DNA from: Streptomyces sp. YIM 130001 | GTDB taxonomy: Bacteria; Actinomycetota; Actinomycetes; Streptomycetales; Streptomycetaceae | Direction: 5' to 3' | NCBI RefSeq assembly: GCF_003574445.1 | Contig: NZ_KZ984575.1 | Coordinates: forward strand, 1-61,664 | Length of the DNA: 61,664 bases | Shown: positions 32,573 through 41,577 of the stretch, piece after piece | How the letters are laid out: every line of letters starts with the position of its first letter | How positions within the stretch are numbered: position 1 is the stretch's first letter | Program-made: the position numbers and the translations under genes | The notes under the pieces: generated by a model | Seen by the model: only the letters and a program-made list of their open reading frames with translations | Database searches by the model: none | Told to the model about the DNA's origin: nothing

Positions 32573-34195
32573 TCAGCCCACCGGGATCAGCTTGGCGATG
32601 GCGTCCTTCACGGACTGCACCTGGGGCCCGATGATGACCTGCACGGTCTGCTGGTCCAGCTTGATCACACCGACCGCGCCGAGCTTCTTGAGCCGTGCCT
32701 CGTCCAGACGGTCGGCGTCCTCGACGGTCATCCGCAGGCGGGTGATGCAGTTGTCGAGCGAGGTGATGTTGTCGGCGCCGCCGATCGCCGCCAGGATCGC
32801 GGCCGGGTCGTACTTCCCGGCCACCAGCTCGGGAGCGGGACGGTCGGCGTCGTCGGACTCGGCCGCGTCCGCTGCCGCGCCGTCGTCGTCGGCGGCGGCG
32901 TCGTCGTCATCGTCCTCACGGCCCGGGGTCTTGAGGTCGAACCGCTTGATCGCCCAGCGGAAGAGGAAGTAGTACACCGCGAACCAGACGGCCGCGATCA
33001 CCGGCACCAGATACCACTTCGTGGTCGTGCCCTGCAGTACGCCGAAGACCAGCCAGTCGATGACATTGCCGTCGGTGTTGCCGATGAACACCCCGAGCAC
33101 CGCCGCCGTCAGGAAGCCTAGACCGACCAGCACAGCGTGGATCAGGTACAGCCACGGGGCGATGAACAGGAACAGGAACTCCAGCGGCTCGGTGATGCCG
33201 CCGACCACGCAGGCCACCACTCCGGAGATCAGCAGCGCCTTGATCTCCGGCCGCATCACGCGCTTCGCGCAGTGGTACATGGCGAGCGCGGCGCCGGGCA
33301 GACCGCCCAGGTAGGCGGCCATCTTGCCCTGGGAGAGGAAGTGCGTGGCGGAGGTGACGTCGGCGTTCGGCGCGGAGGAGCAGTTCAGCTGGGCGTAGAA
33401 CATGTTGAGCGCGCCGCTGACCTGGTCGCCGCAGACCGCACCCGAGCCGCCGACATCGGTGAACCGGAACATGGCCACCAGGATGTGGTGCAGGCCGACC
33501 GGGCGCAGCAGCACCTCGCCCATGCCGAAGAAGAACGGGCCGAAGACGCCGGTGTGCCCGATACCGCGGCCGACCGCGGTGATCCAGGAGTTGAAGACCG
33601 GCCAGACCAGCGGAATCAGCAGGCCCGCGATGCTGAGGACCAGAGCCGAGATGATGGGCACGAACCGCAGGCCGCCGAAGAACGCGAGCGCGTCCGGCAT
33701 CTGCTGGGCACGGAAGCGGCGGTGCAGTACGGCCACGATGATGCCGACCGCTACGGCGCCGAGCAGGCCCGTGTCGATGGACTGCACGCCGAGCACGTCG
33801 GCGATGCCGTAATGCGCGATCTCCTTCTCGTCCTCGAAGTCGACGCCCTTGGTGGTGAGGAAGAAGTTGACCGCGAGGTTCATCGCGACGAAGCCGACGA
33901 AGCCGGAGAACGCGGCGACGCCCTTGTCCTCGCGCGCGAGGCCGAGCGGGATGGCCATCGCGAAGAGGACCGGCAGGAACTGGAAGGCGACCAGACCCGT
34001 GTTCGCCATCCACGTGAACACCACGTGGAAGCCCTGTCCCTGCAGGAAGGTCAGGTTCTCGGTGACGGCATCACTGGACAGCGAGGACCCGATGCCCAGC
34101 ATGATGCCGCAGAACGCGAGCAGGGCGACCGGGAGCATGAACGTCTTGCCGAGGCCCTGGAGAAACTCCCAGAGCGCGGCCTTGGTCTTCTTCAC
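32573..34195 (-). CDS. malX: PTS transporter EIICB, glucose/maltose (MalX) type
   Basis: The 540-residue product is a membrane sugar phosphotransferase permease. The IIC domain has about ten helices (TFMLPVALLAFCGIMLGIGS, FQFLPVLFAMAIPLGLARED, GLLGAVAVGIIVAVLHRRF, LLISGVVACVVGGITEPLEF) and the sugar-site GITEP. A linker of Asp and Ala (EDDDDDAAADDDGAAAD) joins it to a IIB domain, whose ITSLDNCITRLRMTVED carries the phosphorylated cysteine. There is no IIA domain, so a separate IIA (crr-like) must act. It starts with GTG; no strong ribosome site is seen. It is directly upstream of malY. Sugar specificity (glucose, maltose or GlcNAc) is not settled by sequence alone. Confidence 0.9.
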   Translation of the reverse strand: MKKTKAALWEFLQGLGKTFMLPVALLAFCGIMLGIGSSLSSDAVTENLTFLQGQGFHVVFTWMANTGLVAFQFLPVLFAMAIPLGLAREDKGVAAFSGFVGFVAMNLAVNFFLTTKGVDFEDEKEIAHYGIADVLGVQSIDTGLLGAVAVGIIVAVLHRRFRAQQMPDALAFFGGLRFVPIISALVLSIAGLLIPLVWPVFNSWITAVGRGIGHTGVFGPFFFGMGEVLLRPVGLHHILVAMFRFTDVGGSGAVCGDQVSGALNMFYAQLNCSSAPNADVTSATHFLSQGKMAAYLGGLPGAALAMYHCAKRVMRPEIKALLISGVVACVVGGITEPLEFLFLFIAPWLYLIHAVLVGLGFLTAAVLGVFIGNTDGNVIDWLVFGVLQGTTTKWYLVPVIAAVWFAVYYFLFRWAIKRFDLKTPGREDDDDDAAADDDGAAADAAESDDADRPAPELVAGKYDPAAILAAIGGADNITSLDNCITRLRMTVEDADRLDEARLKKLGAVGVIKLDQQTVQVIIGPQVQSVKDAIAKLIPVG

Positions 34196-34348
34196 GTGGG
34201 GGCGCTTTCGTGAGGGGTTGTACCTACGCCGGCGACGTGGCGTACGACATCGTTGTCACCCTCGGCTTTCCCACCCCCGCGGCGCAAGCGTCGCCCGCAA
34301 AGTGAGACCCGCCCGAGACCAACCTCACGGCCGCCAGGCCGACCGAAC

Positions 34349-34445
34349 AAGCCCGTCCGGCGCTTGAGGACGAGGCCGCCAGGCCGATGCCTGGAGGCCG
34401 CGGGGCGCTGCCCCGGCCCCCGCTCCACAACCGCCGGAAGGGCTT
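34349..34445. repeat. Intergenic multi-hairpin repeat element of Streptomyces type
   Basis: AAGCCCGTCCGGCG at the left end pairs with CGCCGGAAGGGCTT at the right (13 of 14). Inside are two smaller hairpins: CCAGGC/GCCTGG (34379-34394) and CGGGGC/GCCCCG (34401-34415). The CCCGTCCGGCGCTTGAGGA core is a short sequence I recall as widespread in Streptomyces intergenic regions. It fills most of the 311-base gap between the PTS gene and fba; the remainder holds no gene. Confidence 0.7.
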
Positions 34446-34493
34446 GATTCACCGGACCTGCTGGACAGGCACGAAAGAGAGCCGGCCCCGGTG

Positions 34494-34508
34494 AGGGCCG
34501 AAGGCCCT
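34494..34508. terminator. Short hairpin at the fba stop codon
   Basis: AGGGCC pairs with GGCCCT over a GAA loop and includes the fba stop codon. It is short and GC-rich. It may protect or terminate the fba transcript together with the repeat element beyond it. Confidence 0.5.
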
Positions 34509-35529
34509 ACTTGATCCGCGTGCCGGCAGAGCGCAGCGCCTCGCAGGCCTGCCCCACCCTCGCGGCCATCCCCGCCTCCGCGACCTTGCCCCACGTGCGC
34601 GGGTCGTAGACCTTCTTGTTGCCGACCTCGCCGTCGACCTTGAGGACGCCGTCGTAGTTCTTGAGCATGTGGTCCGCCACGGGACGCGTGAACGCGTACT
34701 GGGTGTCCGTGTCCAGGTTCATCTTCACGACGCCGTTCTCCAGCGCCGTCGCGATCTCCTCGGCCGTCGAGCCGGAGCCGCCGTGGAAGACGAAGTCGAA
34801 GGGCGAGGACTTGCCGTACTTCTCGCCGACGCCCTGCTGCAGGTCCTTGAGGAGCTCGGGGCGCAGGACGACGTTGCCCGGCTTGTAGACGCCGTGCACG
34901 TTGCCGAAGGAGGCGGCGAGGAGGTAGCGGCCCTTGTCGCCCAGGCCCAGGGCCTCGGCGGTGCGGAGCGCGTCGTCGACCGTCGTGTACAGCTCGTCGT
35001 TGATCTCGTGGGTGACGCCGTCCTCCTCGCCGCCGGTCGGGGTGATCTCGACCTCGAGGATGATCTTCGCGGCGACGGCCTTGGCGAGCAGCTCCTCGCC
35101 GATGGAGAGGTTGTCGGCGAGGGTCTCCGCGGAGCCGTCCCACATGTGGGACTGGAACAGCGGGTTCTCGCCCTTGGCGACCCGCTCCGCGGAGATGTCG
35201 AGCAGCGGCCGTACGTACCCGTCGAGCTTGTCCTTCGGGCAGTGGTCGGTGTGCAGAGCGACCGTGATGCCGTACTTCTTGGCGACGATGTGCGCGAACT
35301 CGGCGAGGGCGACGGCGCCCGTGACCATGTCCTTGTTGTGCTGGCCGCCCAGGAACTCCGCACCACCCGTGGAGATCTGGATGATGCCGTCGCTCTCCGC
35401 CTCCGCGAAGCCGCGCAGGGCGGCGTGCAGCGTCTGCGAAGAGGTCACGTTGATGGCCGGGTAGGCGAACTTGCCCGCCTTCGCCCGGTCGAGCATCTCG
35501 TTGTAGACCTCGGGAGTTGCGATGGGCAT
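34507..35529 (-). CDS. fbaA: Class II fructose-bisphosphate aldolase
   Basis: The 340-residue product is the zinc-dependent aldolase of glycolysis and gluconeogenesis. Motifs: FAYPAINVTSSQTLHAALRG, GGAEFLGGQHNKDMVTGAV, VALHTDHCPKDKLDGYV (zinc His and catalytic Asp), LAASFGNVHGVYKPGNVVLR (zinc His), FVFHGGSGSTAEEIATAL (third zinc His and phosphate loop) and VVKMNLDTDTQYAFTRPV. It starts at MPIATPEVYNEML; the frame continues upstream without support. It is transcribed away from pyrE and next to it (199 bases). Expression is probably constitutive. Confidence 0.97.
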   Translation of the reverse strand: MPIATPEVYNEMLDRAKAGKFAYPAINVTSSQTLHAALRGFAEAESDGIIQISTGGAEFLGGQHNKDMVTGAVALAEFAHIVAKKYGITVALHTDHCPKDKLDGYVRPLLDISAERVAKGENPLFQSHMWDGSAETLADNLSIGEELLAKAVAAKIILEVEITPTGGEEDGVTHEINDELYTTVDDALRTAEALGLGDKGRYLLAASFGNVHGVYKPGNVVLRPELLKDLQQGVGEKYGKSSPFDFVFHGGSGSTAEEIATALENGVVKMNLDTDTQYAFTRPVADHMLKNYDGVLKVDGEVGNKKVYDPRTWGKVAEAGMAARVGQACEALRSAGTRIK

Positions 35530-35728
35530 CTGACCGCTCCTTGGTGATGTGCGAGTGAGTGCTGGGTGGCCCGGACCGGGCCCCGCACCGGACGGGGGCG
35601 ACGTCATCGTCGGCCCCATCTTTCCAGACTCGGCGGATTGCTCCAGTCCCGGTGCGGCAGCGAACCGGGCGCGCGGGGCCGCGGGCGGCAGACGCCCAGG
35701 ACATGCCCCGGGGCATGTCCGGAAAGCC

Positions 35729-36301
35729 CTAGTCCAGGCCGAGCTCGTCCTTGCCGTACGCGAACAGGTACGGGACTCCCGCGCCGTCGGAGATCTTCTC
35801 CGCGGCGCCGGTCGCCCGGTCCACGATCGTCGCGACGGCCACGACCTCGCCGCCGGCCTCACGGACCGCCTCGACCGCGGTCAGCGGGGAACCGCCCGTC
35901 GTGGAGGTGTCCTCGACGACGAGGACGCGGCGGCCCGCGATGTCGGGGCCCTCCACGCGGCGCTGCAGACCGTGCGCCTTGGCCGACTTGCGGACGACGA
36001 AGGCGTCCAGACGCCGGCCGCGTGCGGCGGCCGCGTGCAGCATCGACGCGGCGACCGGGTCGGCGCCCATCGTCAGCCCGCCGACCGCGTCGAACTCCAG
36101 ATCCGCCGTCAGGTCGAGCAGCACCTGGCCCACGAGCGGGGCGGCCTCGCCGTCCAGGGTGATCCGGCGCAGGTCGACGTAGTAGTCGGCCTCGAGGCCC
36201 GACGACAGGGTCACCTTGCCGTGCACCACGGCCTTGTCCTTGATCTGCTGCAACAGATCGTCACGTGTGCCCGGCGGCACGCTTGCGTTGGCGTCGCTCA
36301 T
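35729..36301 (-). CDS. pyrE: Orotate phosphoribosyltransferase
   Basis: The 190-residue product couples orotate with PRPP to give OMP in pyrimidine synthesis. Features: VHGKVTLSSGLEADYYVDLR (orotate and hood loop), VGGLTMGADPVAASMLHAAA, and the PRPP loop RRVLVVEDTSTTGGSPLTAV. The length is typical. The start ATG of MSDANASVP is preceded by a normal spacer from the aldose-epimerase gene on the same strand, 157 bases upstream. In many actinobacteria pyrE lies outside the main pyr operon, as here. Confidence 0.96.
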   Translation of the reverse strand: MSDANASVPPGTRDDLLQQIKDKAVVHGKVTLSSGLEADYYVDLRRITLDGEAAPLVGQVLLDLTADLEFDAVGGLTMGADPVAASMLHAAAARGRRLDAFVVRKSAKAHGLQRRVEGPDIAGRRVLVVEDTSTTGGSPLTAVEAVREAGGEVVAVATIVDRATGAAEKISDGAGVPYLFAYGKDELGLD

Positions 36302-36458
36302 GGCTGCCAGCTTAAGCGCGCAAGGACGTCGGTGGCGTCGCGGTACCCAGCCTGTGGACAAGCATCCCGGCCGCCTCCCGCGACCTGTGGACAACCGTCC
36401 GTCAACGACCGCCTGCGGACGTCGAGTTCCCGGCCGGGCACGGGGAGGCGGCCGCAGC

Positions 36459-37256
36459 TCAGAGCCGGCGCCAGGTCCAGGTCGTGGCCGTCTCGAGCGG
36501 CTCGATGGGCGTGACGAGACGCGGCAGGGTGTTGAGCCCGTTCGGCGGGCCGGTCTGCGGTTCCACGCAGACGGCCTCGGGCTGCTCGTCGTAGATCACG
36601 GCCCACTGCGCCGACGAGGTAACCTGCAGCTCGAGCTGTCCCGGCCAGGTCAGCGTGACGTCCACGCCGTCCGGCATGCCGAAGCAGTCGTCCCAGGGGC
36701 CGGGCCGCGGGTCGACACGGCGGCCGGTCGGCAGGTGGTCGGCGCCGCGCTCCTCCTGCCAGGCCGCGTCGAAATCGAGCGTCACGTCCGGACCGTCCTC
36801 GGTGAGACGGCGCAGGAACCAGGGGTGCCAGCCGGCCTGCGCCGGGAACGAGTCGTCGTACGTCTCGACCCCGAGCCGGATCGTCAGCGCGTCCTCGGTC
36901 AGCTCGAAGACCTGTGTGACACGGCCCTTGTACGGCCAGGGGTCCACCAGGTCGTACGTGAACGAGGCCTGGGAGTCCGTGCGGTGCGCGGTGCGCCAGG
37001 CGCTGTCCCGGACGGTGCCGTGGATGGCGTGCGGCGGGTCGTTCACGGGCAGTTCGTGCTCCCGCGCGCCGTTCTTGAACCGGCCGTTCTCGGTCCTGCC
37101 GCACCACGGCACCATCGGGAAGCTGCCGTAGTGGTCGCCTGGGCGGAGCACCTCGGTGCCGCCGATACGGAGGCTTCCGGCACGGCAGCCGTTGCCCGCC
37201 TGCACGGTGAGCTCGGCGTCGCCCGCGGTCAGCAGGATGTCATCTCGTGTGGTCAC
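36459..37256 (-). CDS. Aldose 1-epimerase family protein
   Basis: The 265-residue product has the galactose mutarotase fold: YGSFPMVPWCGRTENGRFKN, PPHAIHGTVRDSAWRTAHRT (first catalytic His region), TIRLGVETYDDSFPAQAGWH PW (second His) and VIYDEQPEAVCVEPQTGPPN with the catalytic Glu. Family members interconvert alpha and beta anomers of aldoses, or act on glucose-6-phosphate. No signal peptide is present, so it is cytosolic. It lies between pyrE and the SRPBCC gene, all on the minus strand, with short gaps. Confidence 0.88.
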   Translation of the reverse strand: MTTRDDILLTAGDAELTVQAGNGCRAGSLRIGGTEVLRPGDHYGSFPMVPWCGRTENGRFKNGAREHELPVNDPPHAIHGTVRDSAWRTAHRTDSQASFTYDLVDPWPYKGRVTQVFELTEDALTIRLGVETYDDSFPAQAGWHPWFLRRLTEDGPDVTLDFDAAWQEERGADHLPTGRRVDPRPGPWDDCFGMPDGVDVTLTWPGQLELQVTSSAQWAVIYDEQPEAVCVEPQTGPPNGLNTLPRLVTPIEPLETATTWTWRRL

Positions 37257-37314
37257 CCTCCGACCCTAATCGGAGCCGGTGGCGGTCCTCCGGCGGTGGT
37301 CCGCCGGACGGGAA

Positions 37315-38328
37315 CTACCGCCGGCGCCGCAGGATGCGGCCCGCGGCGACCGCGGAGACCACGAGGACGGCGGCGACGGGTGCCGCCCAGCGCAGCGTGT
37401 CGGTGGCGGTACCGCCCTCGGGCGCCGGGACCGGCGCGTACCGGCCGTGCGGCGGCGCGTGGTCGACCTCCTCGGCGCTGCGGCCGATCATGGTGCGACG
37501 GGCGTGCGCGGCCTCGGCCGGGGGCTCTCCGTACGGGTTCTCCGCGGCGAAGTCGTCGTCGGCCGACGGGTCCAGCGAGGACGGCGGCACCTCGGCGTCG
37601 AAGACGGAGCCGGACTCCAGGTGCGGATCGACGCCCGCGAAGGGCTCCGCCCCGGGCAACGGCGGGAACTCGGAGGCCGGCCCGACACCGGCTGCGGGCC
37701 CGGAGCCGTCCCGCCCCTGCGGCGCGGCGGCGGCGTCCGGAGCGTCATCCGCGCCCGGGGCCCCACCGCCGTCGGCGGCATCATCCTCGGCACCGGCGTC
37801 ACGGGCGGCGTCCGCACCGGCACCGGCACTACGGGCAGCGCTGGAGTCGCTACCGGCACCGGCGTCCCGGGGAGCCGCGCCCCCCTGCTCTCCGGCACCC
37901 TCCGCCAGCCGCTGCGCGAACCGATCCAGGAGCCGGCGCCCCGCGGAAGCGACCGCCGACGGCTCGAACTCCGAGACCCGGCCCTGCGCCTTCGCGGAGC
38001 CGGAGAAGACCAGCTTCGTACCGCCGTCGGCGGGCAACAGCCGCACGGTCAGGGAGAGTTGGACGCCGCCGGTGCCACGCGCCTCGGTGGCGTCGCCGTC
38101 GACGGCGAAGGACGGCTCCGCGCCACCCGTGCGCTCCGTGACACGCAGCGCCCCGCGGTAGGTGATGCTGTGCCCCGCGATACGGACCTTGAGCCGGCCC
38201 GCGACCGGTTCGGCCCCCTCGTGGGCCTCGCGCTGCAGTCCGGGCACGCTGCGCGCGACGCGCGACGCGTCCCCCAGGGCCGCACGGACGGACTCGGGCA
38301 ACACCGGAACGAACACCTCATGCTCCAT
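37315..38328 (-). CDS. SRPBCC (CoxG-like) protein with C-terminal membrane anchor
   Basis: The 337-residue product starts with an SRPBCC domain (residues 1-140): MEHEVFVPVLPESVRAALGD, SVPGLQREAHEGAEPVAGRL, SFAVDGDATEARGTGGVQLS and ASAGRRLLDRFAQRLAEG, as in carbon monoxide dehydrogenase subunit G relatives. A long disordered Ala/Gly/Asp/Pro linker of about 170 residues follows. The C-terminus is a membrane helix (LRWAAPVAAVLVVSAVAAG) ending in ILRRRR, so the domain faces the cytosol. No CO dehydrogenase genes are nearby; a membrane-recruited binding role is likely. Confidence 0.8.
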   Translation of the reverse strand: MEHEVFVPVLPESVRAALGDASRVARSVPGLQREAHEGAEPVAGRLKVRIAGHSITYRGALRVTERTGGAEPSFAVDGDATEARGTGGVQLSLTVRLLPADGGTKLVFSGSAKAQGRVSEFEPSAVASAGRRLLDRFAQRLAEGAGEQGGAAPRDAGAGSDSSAARSAGAGADAARDAGAEDDAADGGGAPGADDAPDAAAAPQGRDGSGPAAGVGPASEFPPLPGAEPFAGVDPHLESGSVFDAEVPPSSLDPSADDDFAAENPYGEPPAEAAHARRTMIGRSAEEVDHAPPHGRYAPVPAPEGGTATDTLRWAAPVAAVLVVSAVAAGRILRRRR

Positions 38329-38434
38329 GGCAGCCGAGCCTACCCACGGGCGCCCGGCCCGCACCCCCTAAGAACGCTTTCCCTTGAATCCACCCTCCGG
38401 CCCCGTACACCCGCACCCCACGACCGACCGCCCG

Positions 38435-40069
38435 TCACTGCTGCGCGTACCGCGGATGCGTGAGCGTCGACGGCGGCAGGCCGTCGACCCGGGTGCGTTC
38501 CGCCAGCCGTGCGCCCTGCTCGAGCGCGGACCGGGTCAGTCCGCGTCGGGGCACGGACGGGTCGAGGCCGAGTGCGGGCCTGCTCCGTCCGGCCAGCAGG
38601 AAACCCCAGTCCCTGGGCGTACGGACCGAGGCGGACGAGCGGTCGGGGCCTCCGCCGAACCCCGGCGGCCGGCCGAACGCGCAGTACGCCGTGGTCCTCA
38701 GCCCGGCCTCCCGTACGCCCGCGTCGACCGTCCAGAAGGAGCGCTGCCAGCCGTCGCCCGTGGGCCCGGCGTGCACCGCGAGCCGACCGCCGTCGGCCAG
38801 CAGCCGGGCCGCGAGGCCGAAGAACTCCTGCGAGTAGAGCTTGGAGCTGGCCGTGATGCCCGGGTCGGGGAGGTCGGAGACGACCACGTCGTACGCACCG
38901 CGGGCGGAGCGCAGCCAGTCGAAGGCGTCGCCGTGCGCGACGCGGACCCTCGGATCGTGCAGCGAGTCCTCGTTGAGATCCGTCAACTCCGGGTCCTCGC
39001 GCGCGAGTTCGACGACCTTGCGGTCGAGCTCGACCACGTCGACGCGGCGTACGCCGGGGTGGCGGAGGACTTCGCGGACGGCGAGACCGTCGCCGCCGCC
39101 GAGCACCAGTACGCGCGCGTGCGGGCCGTTCATCGCCGGGTGCACCAGGGCCTCGTGGTAGCGGAACTCGCCTGCGCCGCTGACCCGGAGGCGGCCGTCG
39201 AGGTACAGATTGAGCGGCGATCCCACGCTGCCGGTCAGGACGATCTCCTGGACGTCGCTCTGCATCGCGATCCGCACCTCGTCGCCGTACAGGGCCTTGC
39301 GCGCACTGCGTTCGAAGTCGCCGACCAGGACGGCGGCGGACGCGAGGAGGGCCAGGACCAGGAGGGAAGCGGCGAGGAGCAACCGCCGGGAACGCGCGGT
39401 CAGATCCCGCCCGAACAGGCCGAGCACCAGACCGCTGCCCGCCACCACATTGACCGCGCCGGTCACCAGCGCTCCGGTCAACTGCCCGAACAGCGGCAGC
39501 ATCAGGAACGGAAAGGCGAGCCCGCCGACCAGACCGCCCACGTAGTCCGCCGCGAAGAGGTCGGCGACCGCGCCGCCCGCGTCCTGCCGTCTGATCCGCT
39601 GGATCAGGGTCATCAGGAGCGGCACCTCGGCACCGATCAGCACCCCGACCGCCAGCGAGAACGCGATCAGCAGCACCCGGGTGTGACCGCCCCACACGAA
39701 TCCGGCGTACAGCGCGAGCGCGCTGCACCCGCCGACCAGCGCGAGCGCCACCTCGATCGCGCCGAACCCGACGGCCGCGTACGGCCGCAGGCGTTTGGCG
39801 AGCAGCGAGCCCACCCCCATGGCGAACACCATGAGGGAGAGCACGATCGACGCCTGGGTGACCGAGTCCCCGATCAAGTACGAGGCGAGAGCGACCAGTT
39901 CGAGTTCGTACACCAGACCGCAGGCCGCGCAGACGAACACCCCGAGCAGGACCAGGAACCGCCCCGTGCGCGCGCTGACAGGCAGTGCCACGGAACTCCC
40001 CGGCTCCCCGATCCCGGCGGGGGCATGGGGTTTGAGCTCGGTTCGCGGCGGTTCGATCACGCTCGGCAC
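38435..40069 (-). CDS. Membrane-fused spermidine synthase-like protein
   Basis: The 544-residue product has about seven membrane helices (residues 34-260, such as GRFLVLLGVFVCAACGLVYE and VLLIAFSLAVGVLIGAEVPL) followed by a spermidine/spermine synthase-like Rossmann domain: RVLVLGGGDGLAVREVLRHP, VDVVELDRKVVELARED, VAHGDAFDWLRSARGAYDVV and VSDLPDPGITASSKLYSQEF. Fusions of this type are widespread in actinobacteria; polyamine synthesis is not proven for them. The GTG start is used. It lies 63 bases after the DUF2617 gene on the same strand, and the two probably form an operon. Confidence 0.88.
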   Translation of the reverse strand: MPSVIEPPRTELKPHAPAGIGEPGSSVALPVSARTGRFLVLLGVFVCAACGLVYELELVALASYLIGDSVTQASIVLSLMVFAMGVGSLLAKRLRPYAAVGFGAIEVALALVGGCSALALYAGFVWGGHTRVLLIAFSLAVGVLIGAEVPLLMTLIQRIRRQDAGGAVADLFAADYVGGLVGGLAFPFLMLPLFGQLTGALVTGAVNVVAGSGLVLGLFGRDLTARSRRLLLAASLLVLALLASAAVLVGDFERSARKALYGDEVRIAMQSDVQEIVLTGSVGSPLNLYLDGRLRVSGAGEFRYHEALVHPAMNGPHARVLVLGGGDGLAVREVLRHPGVRRVDVVELDRKVVELAREDPELTDLNEDSLHDPRVRVAHGDAFDWLRSARGAYDVVVSDLPDPGITASSKLYSQEFFGLAARLLADGGRLAVHAGPTGDGWQRSFWTVDAGVREAGLRTTAYCAFGRPPGFGGGPDRSSASVRTPRDWGFLLAGRSRPALGLDPSVPRRGLTRSALEQGARLAERTRVDGLPPSTLTHPRYAQQ

Positions 40070-40132
40070 GCTACGTCACCCTCGATGCACGAAGGGTCAC
40101 CCACAGGAGTGCAACTGAGTCATCGTGCGCGG

Positions 40133-40651
40133 TCAGACGGGCGCGGGCTGACGCACGCCGACCCGGGTCCGGGTCGAGACGAGCTGCCCCTCCTGGGGGT
40201 ACGCGTGCCAGGTGCGCCAGAGCACCTGCTCCTCGAGCCGCTGCGCGAGCAGGGCGGTGAACGCGTACGGGCTGCCGGGGAACACCCCGACGATCCCGTT
40301 GGGGTGGTCGGCGACCAGCGCGATCAACTCCTGGGCGCGGCCCGCGAACGAGGCCGTCGACAGGGTCTCGACGCGCGCCGCGAACTCGTACTCGCAGGCG
40401 CCCACCCGCTTGGCCACACCGAGCGGGAGCGGGGTGCTGCTGCCCGGGATGCAGGCGACCGTCTCCGAGCAGGTGCCCTGCTCCTGATCGAGCAGGACCT
40501 GATGGGAGGCCCCGAGGAGCCTCAACTGGATCGTGGCACCCGACAGTTGGAGGTCGAGCACAGCGAGCGCGGGCAGCGGCTCACGGCCGAGCGCCCACGC
40601 GAGATCGTCCGCACGTGTATCGGTGTAGGAGGTCCTGAGGGTCGTGAGCAT
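40133..40651 (-). CDS. DUF2617 family protein
   Basis: The 172-residue product matches DUF2617: MLTTLRTSYTDTRADDLAWA, LDLQLSGATIQLRLLGASHQV, TPLPLGVAKRVGACEYEFAA, and LIALVADHPNGIVGVFPGSP YAFTAL. It is often found next to the membrane-fused spermidine-synthase-like gene, as here. Its role is unknown. The ATG is favoured over an upstream TTG because GGAG is 8 bases before it. No signal peptide or membrane helix is present. Confidence 0.85.
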   Translation of the reverse strand: MLTTLRTSYTDTRADDLAWALGREPLPALAVLDLQLSGATIQLRLLGASHQVLLDQEQGTCSETVACIPGSSTPLPLGVAKRVGACEYEFAARVETLSTASFAGRAQELIALVADHPNGIVGVFPGSPYAFTALLAQRLEEQVLWRTWHAYPQEGQLVSTRTRVGVRQPAPV

Positions 40652-40935
40652 GGGTCGGCTCCGCAAGGATCACGCAGTGAAAGTTGAGCCGGTCCGACCC
40701 AGGGCCTGAAACAAGCCCTGGTCCGGGGCCAGGGGCTCACCGGCTGTCCGCCCGCGAATCGTCCGAGGGCTGCGTTGACGGATAGAGCGAATCATGGACA
40801 GGGCCGCTGACACAGGGCTTTTGCCCAATTACGCAGAGTTTCCATCCCCAGGGGGCTGCCCAGTTCACCTGTTCTCCACCCTCCAACCATGCCCGGGGCA
40901 AAGGCCGTTCGCGGCACGCCCGGGACGATCGGGTT

Positions 40936-41250
40936 TCAGCCACCGCCTCCGCAGCCGCCACCGCCGCCGCCACCGCACGAGGAGCCGCCCCCGCACGAGG
41001 CGCCTGAGCCGCCGTCCGAAGAGCCGCCGGAGCCCGAGTCGAACCATCCGGCGTTCTCTCCGCCCGCCTGGGGGACGTACCCGCCGCCCGCCGCACCGCC
41101 GGCGGCCCAGGTGCTGTGCCGGTTACGGGTCCGCCGGCCGCCGCCGCCCGCCGGACGCGGCTTCCCGTCCTTGCGTGCGGCCAGGACGACGGCCAGCAGG
41201 ACGGCCGCCGTCAGCACGCCGGTCGTGATGAATGCTCCGGTGTCGGTCAT
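40936..41250 (-). CDS. Small membrane protein with Gly/Cys-rich tail, copy A
   Basis: The 104-residue product has an N-terminal membrane helix (FITTGVLTAAVLLAVVLAAR, residues 7-26), a basic stretch, and a C-terminal low-complexity tail of Gly with Cys (SCGGGSSCGGG and a final GGGGGGGCGGGG). It shares this plan with two other genes just upstream on the same strand, copies B and C; all end within five residues of a Gly/Ser run. The tail cysteines could bind metal, be oxidised or be modified. No family is firmly named; the tail resembles that of some actinobacterial TIGR04222-type proteins. Confidence 0.7.
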   Translation of the reverse strand: MTDTGAFITTGVLTAAVLLAVVLAARKDGKPRPAGGGGRRTRNRHSTWAAGGAAGGGYVPQAGGENAGWFDSGSGGSSDGGSGASCGGGSSCGGGGGGGCGGGG

Positions 41251-41286
41251 GCGTCGCCCCCGTGGTCAGTAGTCCGTGAATCTCGA

Positions 41287-41323
41287 TCCGTGGTCCGTAC
41301 TCCGTGGTCCGTACTCCGTGGTC
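41287..41323. repeat. Tandem 14-base repeat between Gly/Cys-tail genes
   Basis: TCCGTGGTCCGTAC occurs twice head to tail at 41287-41314, with a 9-base partial third copy. Similar TTCCGTG words continue to about 41365. It lies in the leader of copy A and may be simple repeat growth. Confidence 0.65.
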
Positions 41324-41391
41324 CCTGTGCCGTGTTCCGTGCTGTTCGGTGTTCCGTGTTCGGTTCCGGCGCAAGCGCCTGCGCCGAGGCG

Positions 41392-41577
41392 TCAACTACT
41401 GCCCCCGCCGCACGAGGAACCGCCTCCGCCGAGGCCTCCGCCGCCGCCCCAGCCACTGCTCCGATTACGGCCGCGGCGAGACCGCGAACCCGAGCCGCCG
41501 AGCACGAGGGCGCCGACGAGCACCGCGACCACCACGACGACTGCGATGACGACCATAAAGACCGCGCCACCCACCAT
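41392..41577 (-). CDS. Small membrane protein with Gly/Cys-rich tail, copy B
   Basis: The 61-residue product is the shortest of the set: a membrane helix (GGAVFMVVIAVVVVVAVLVG ALVL, residues 3-26), a basic linker SRSRRGRNRSSGW, and a tail GGGGGLGGGGSSCGGGSS with one cysteine. It follows the order helix, basic patch, tryptophan, Gly/Cys tail seen in copies A and C, which supports it as a real gene despite its size. The start ATG is at MVGGAVF. Confidence 0.65.
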   Translation of the reverse strand: MVGGAVFMVVIAVVVVVAVLVGALVLGGSGSRSRRGRNRSSGWGGGGGLGGGGSSCGGGSS

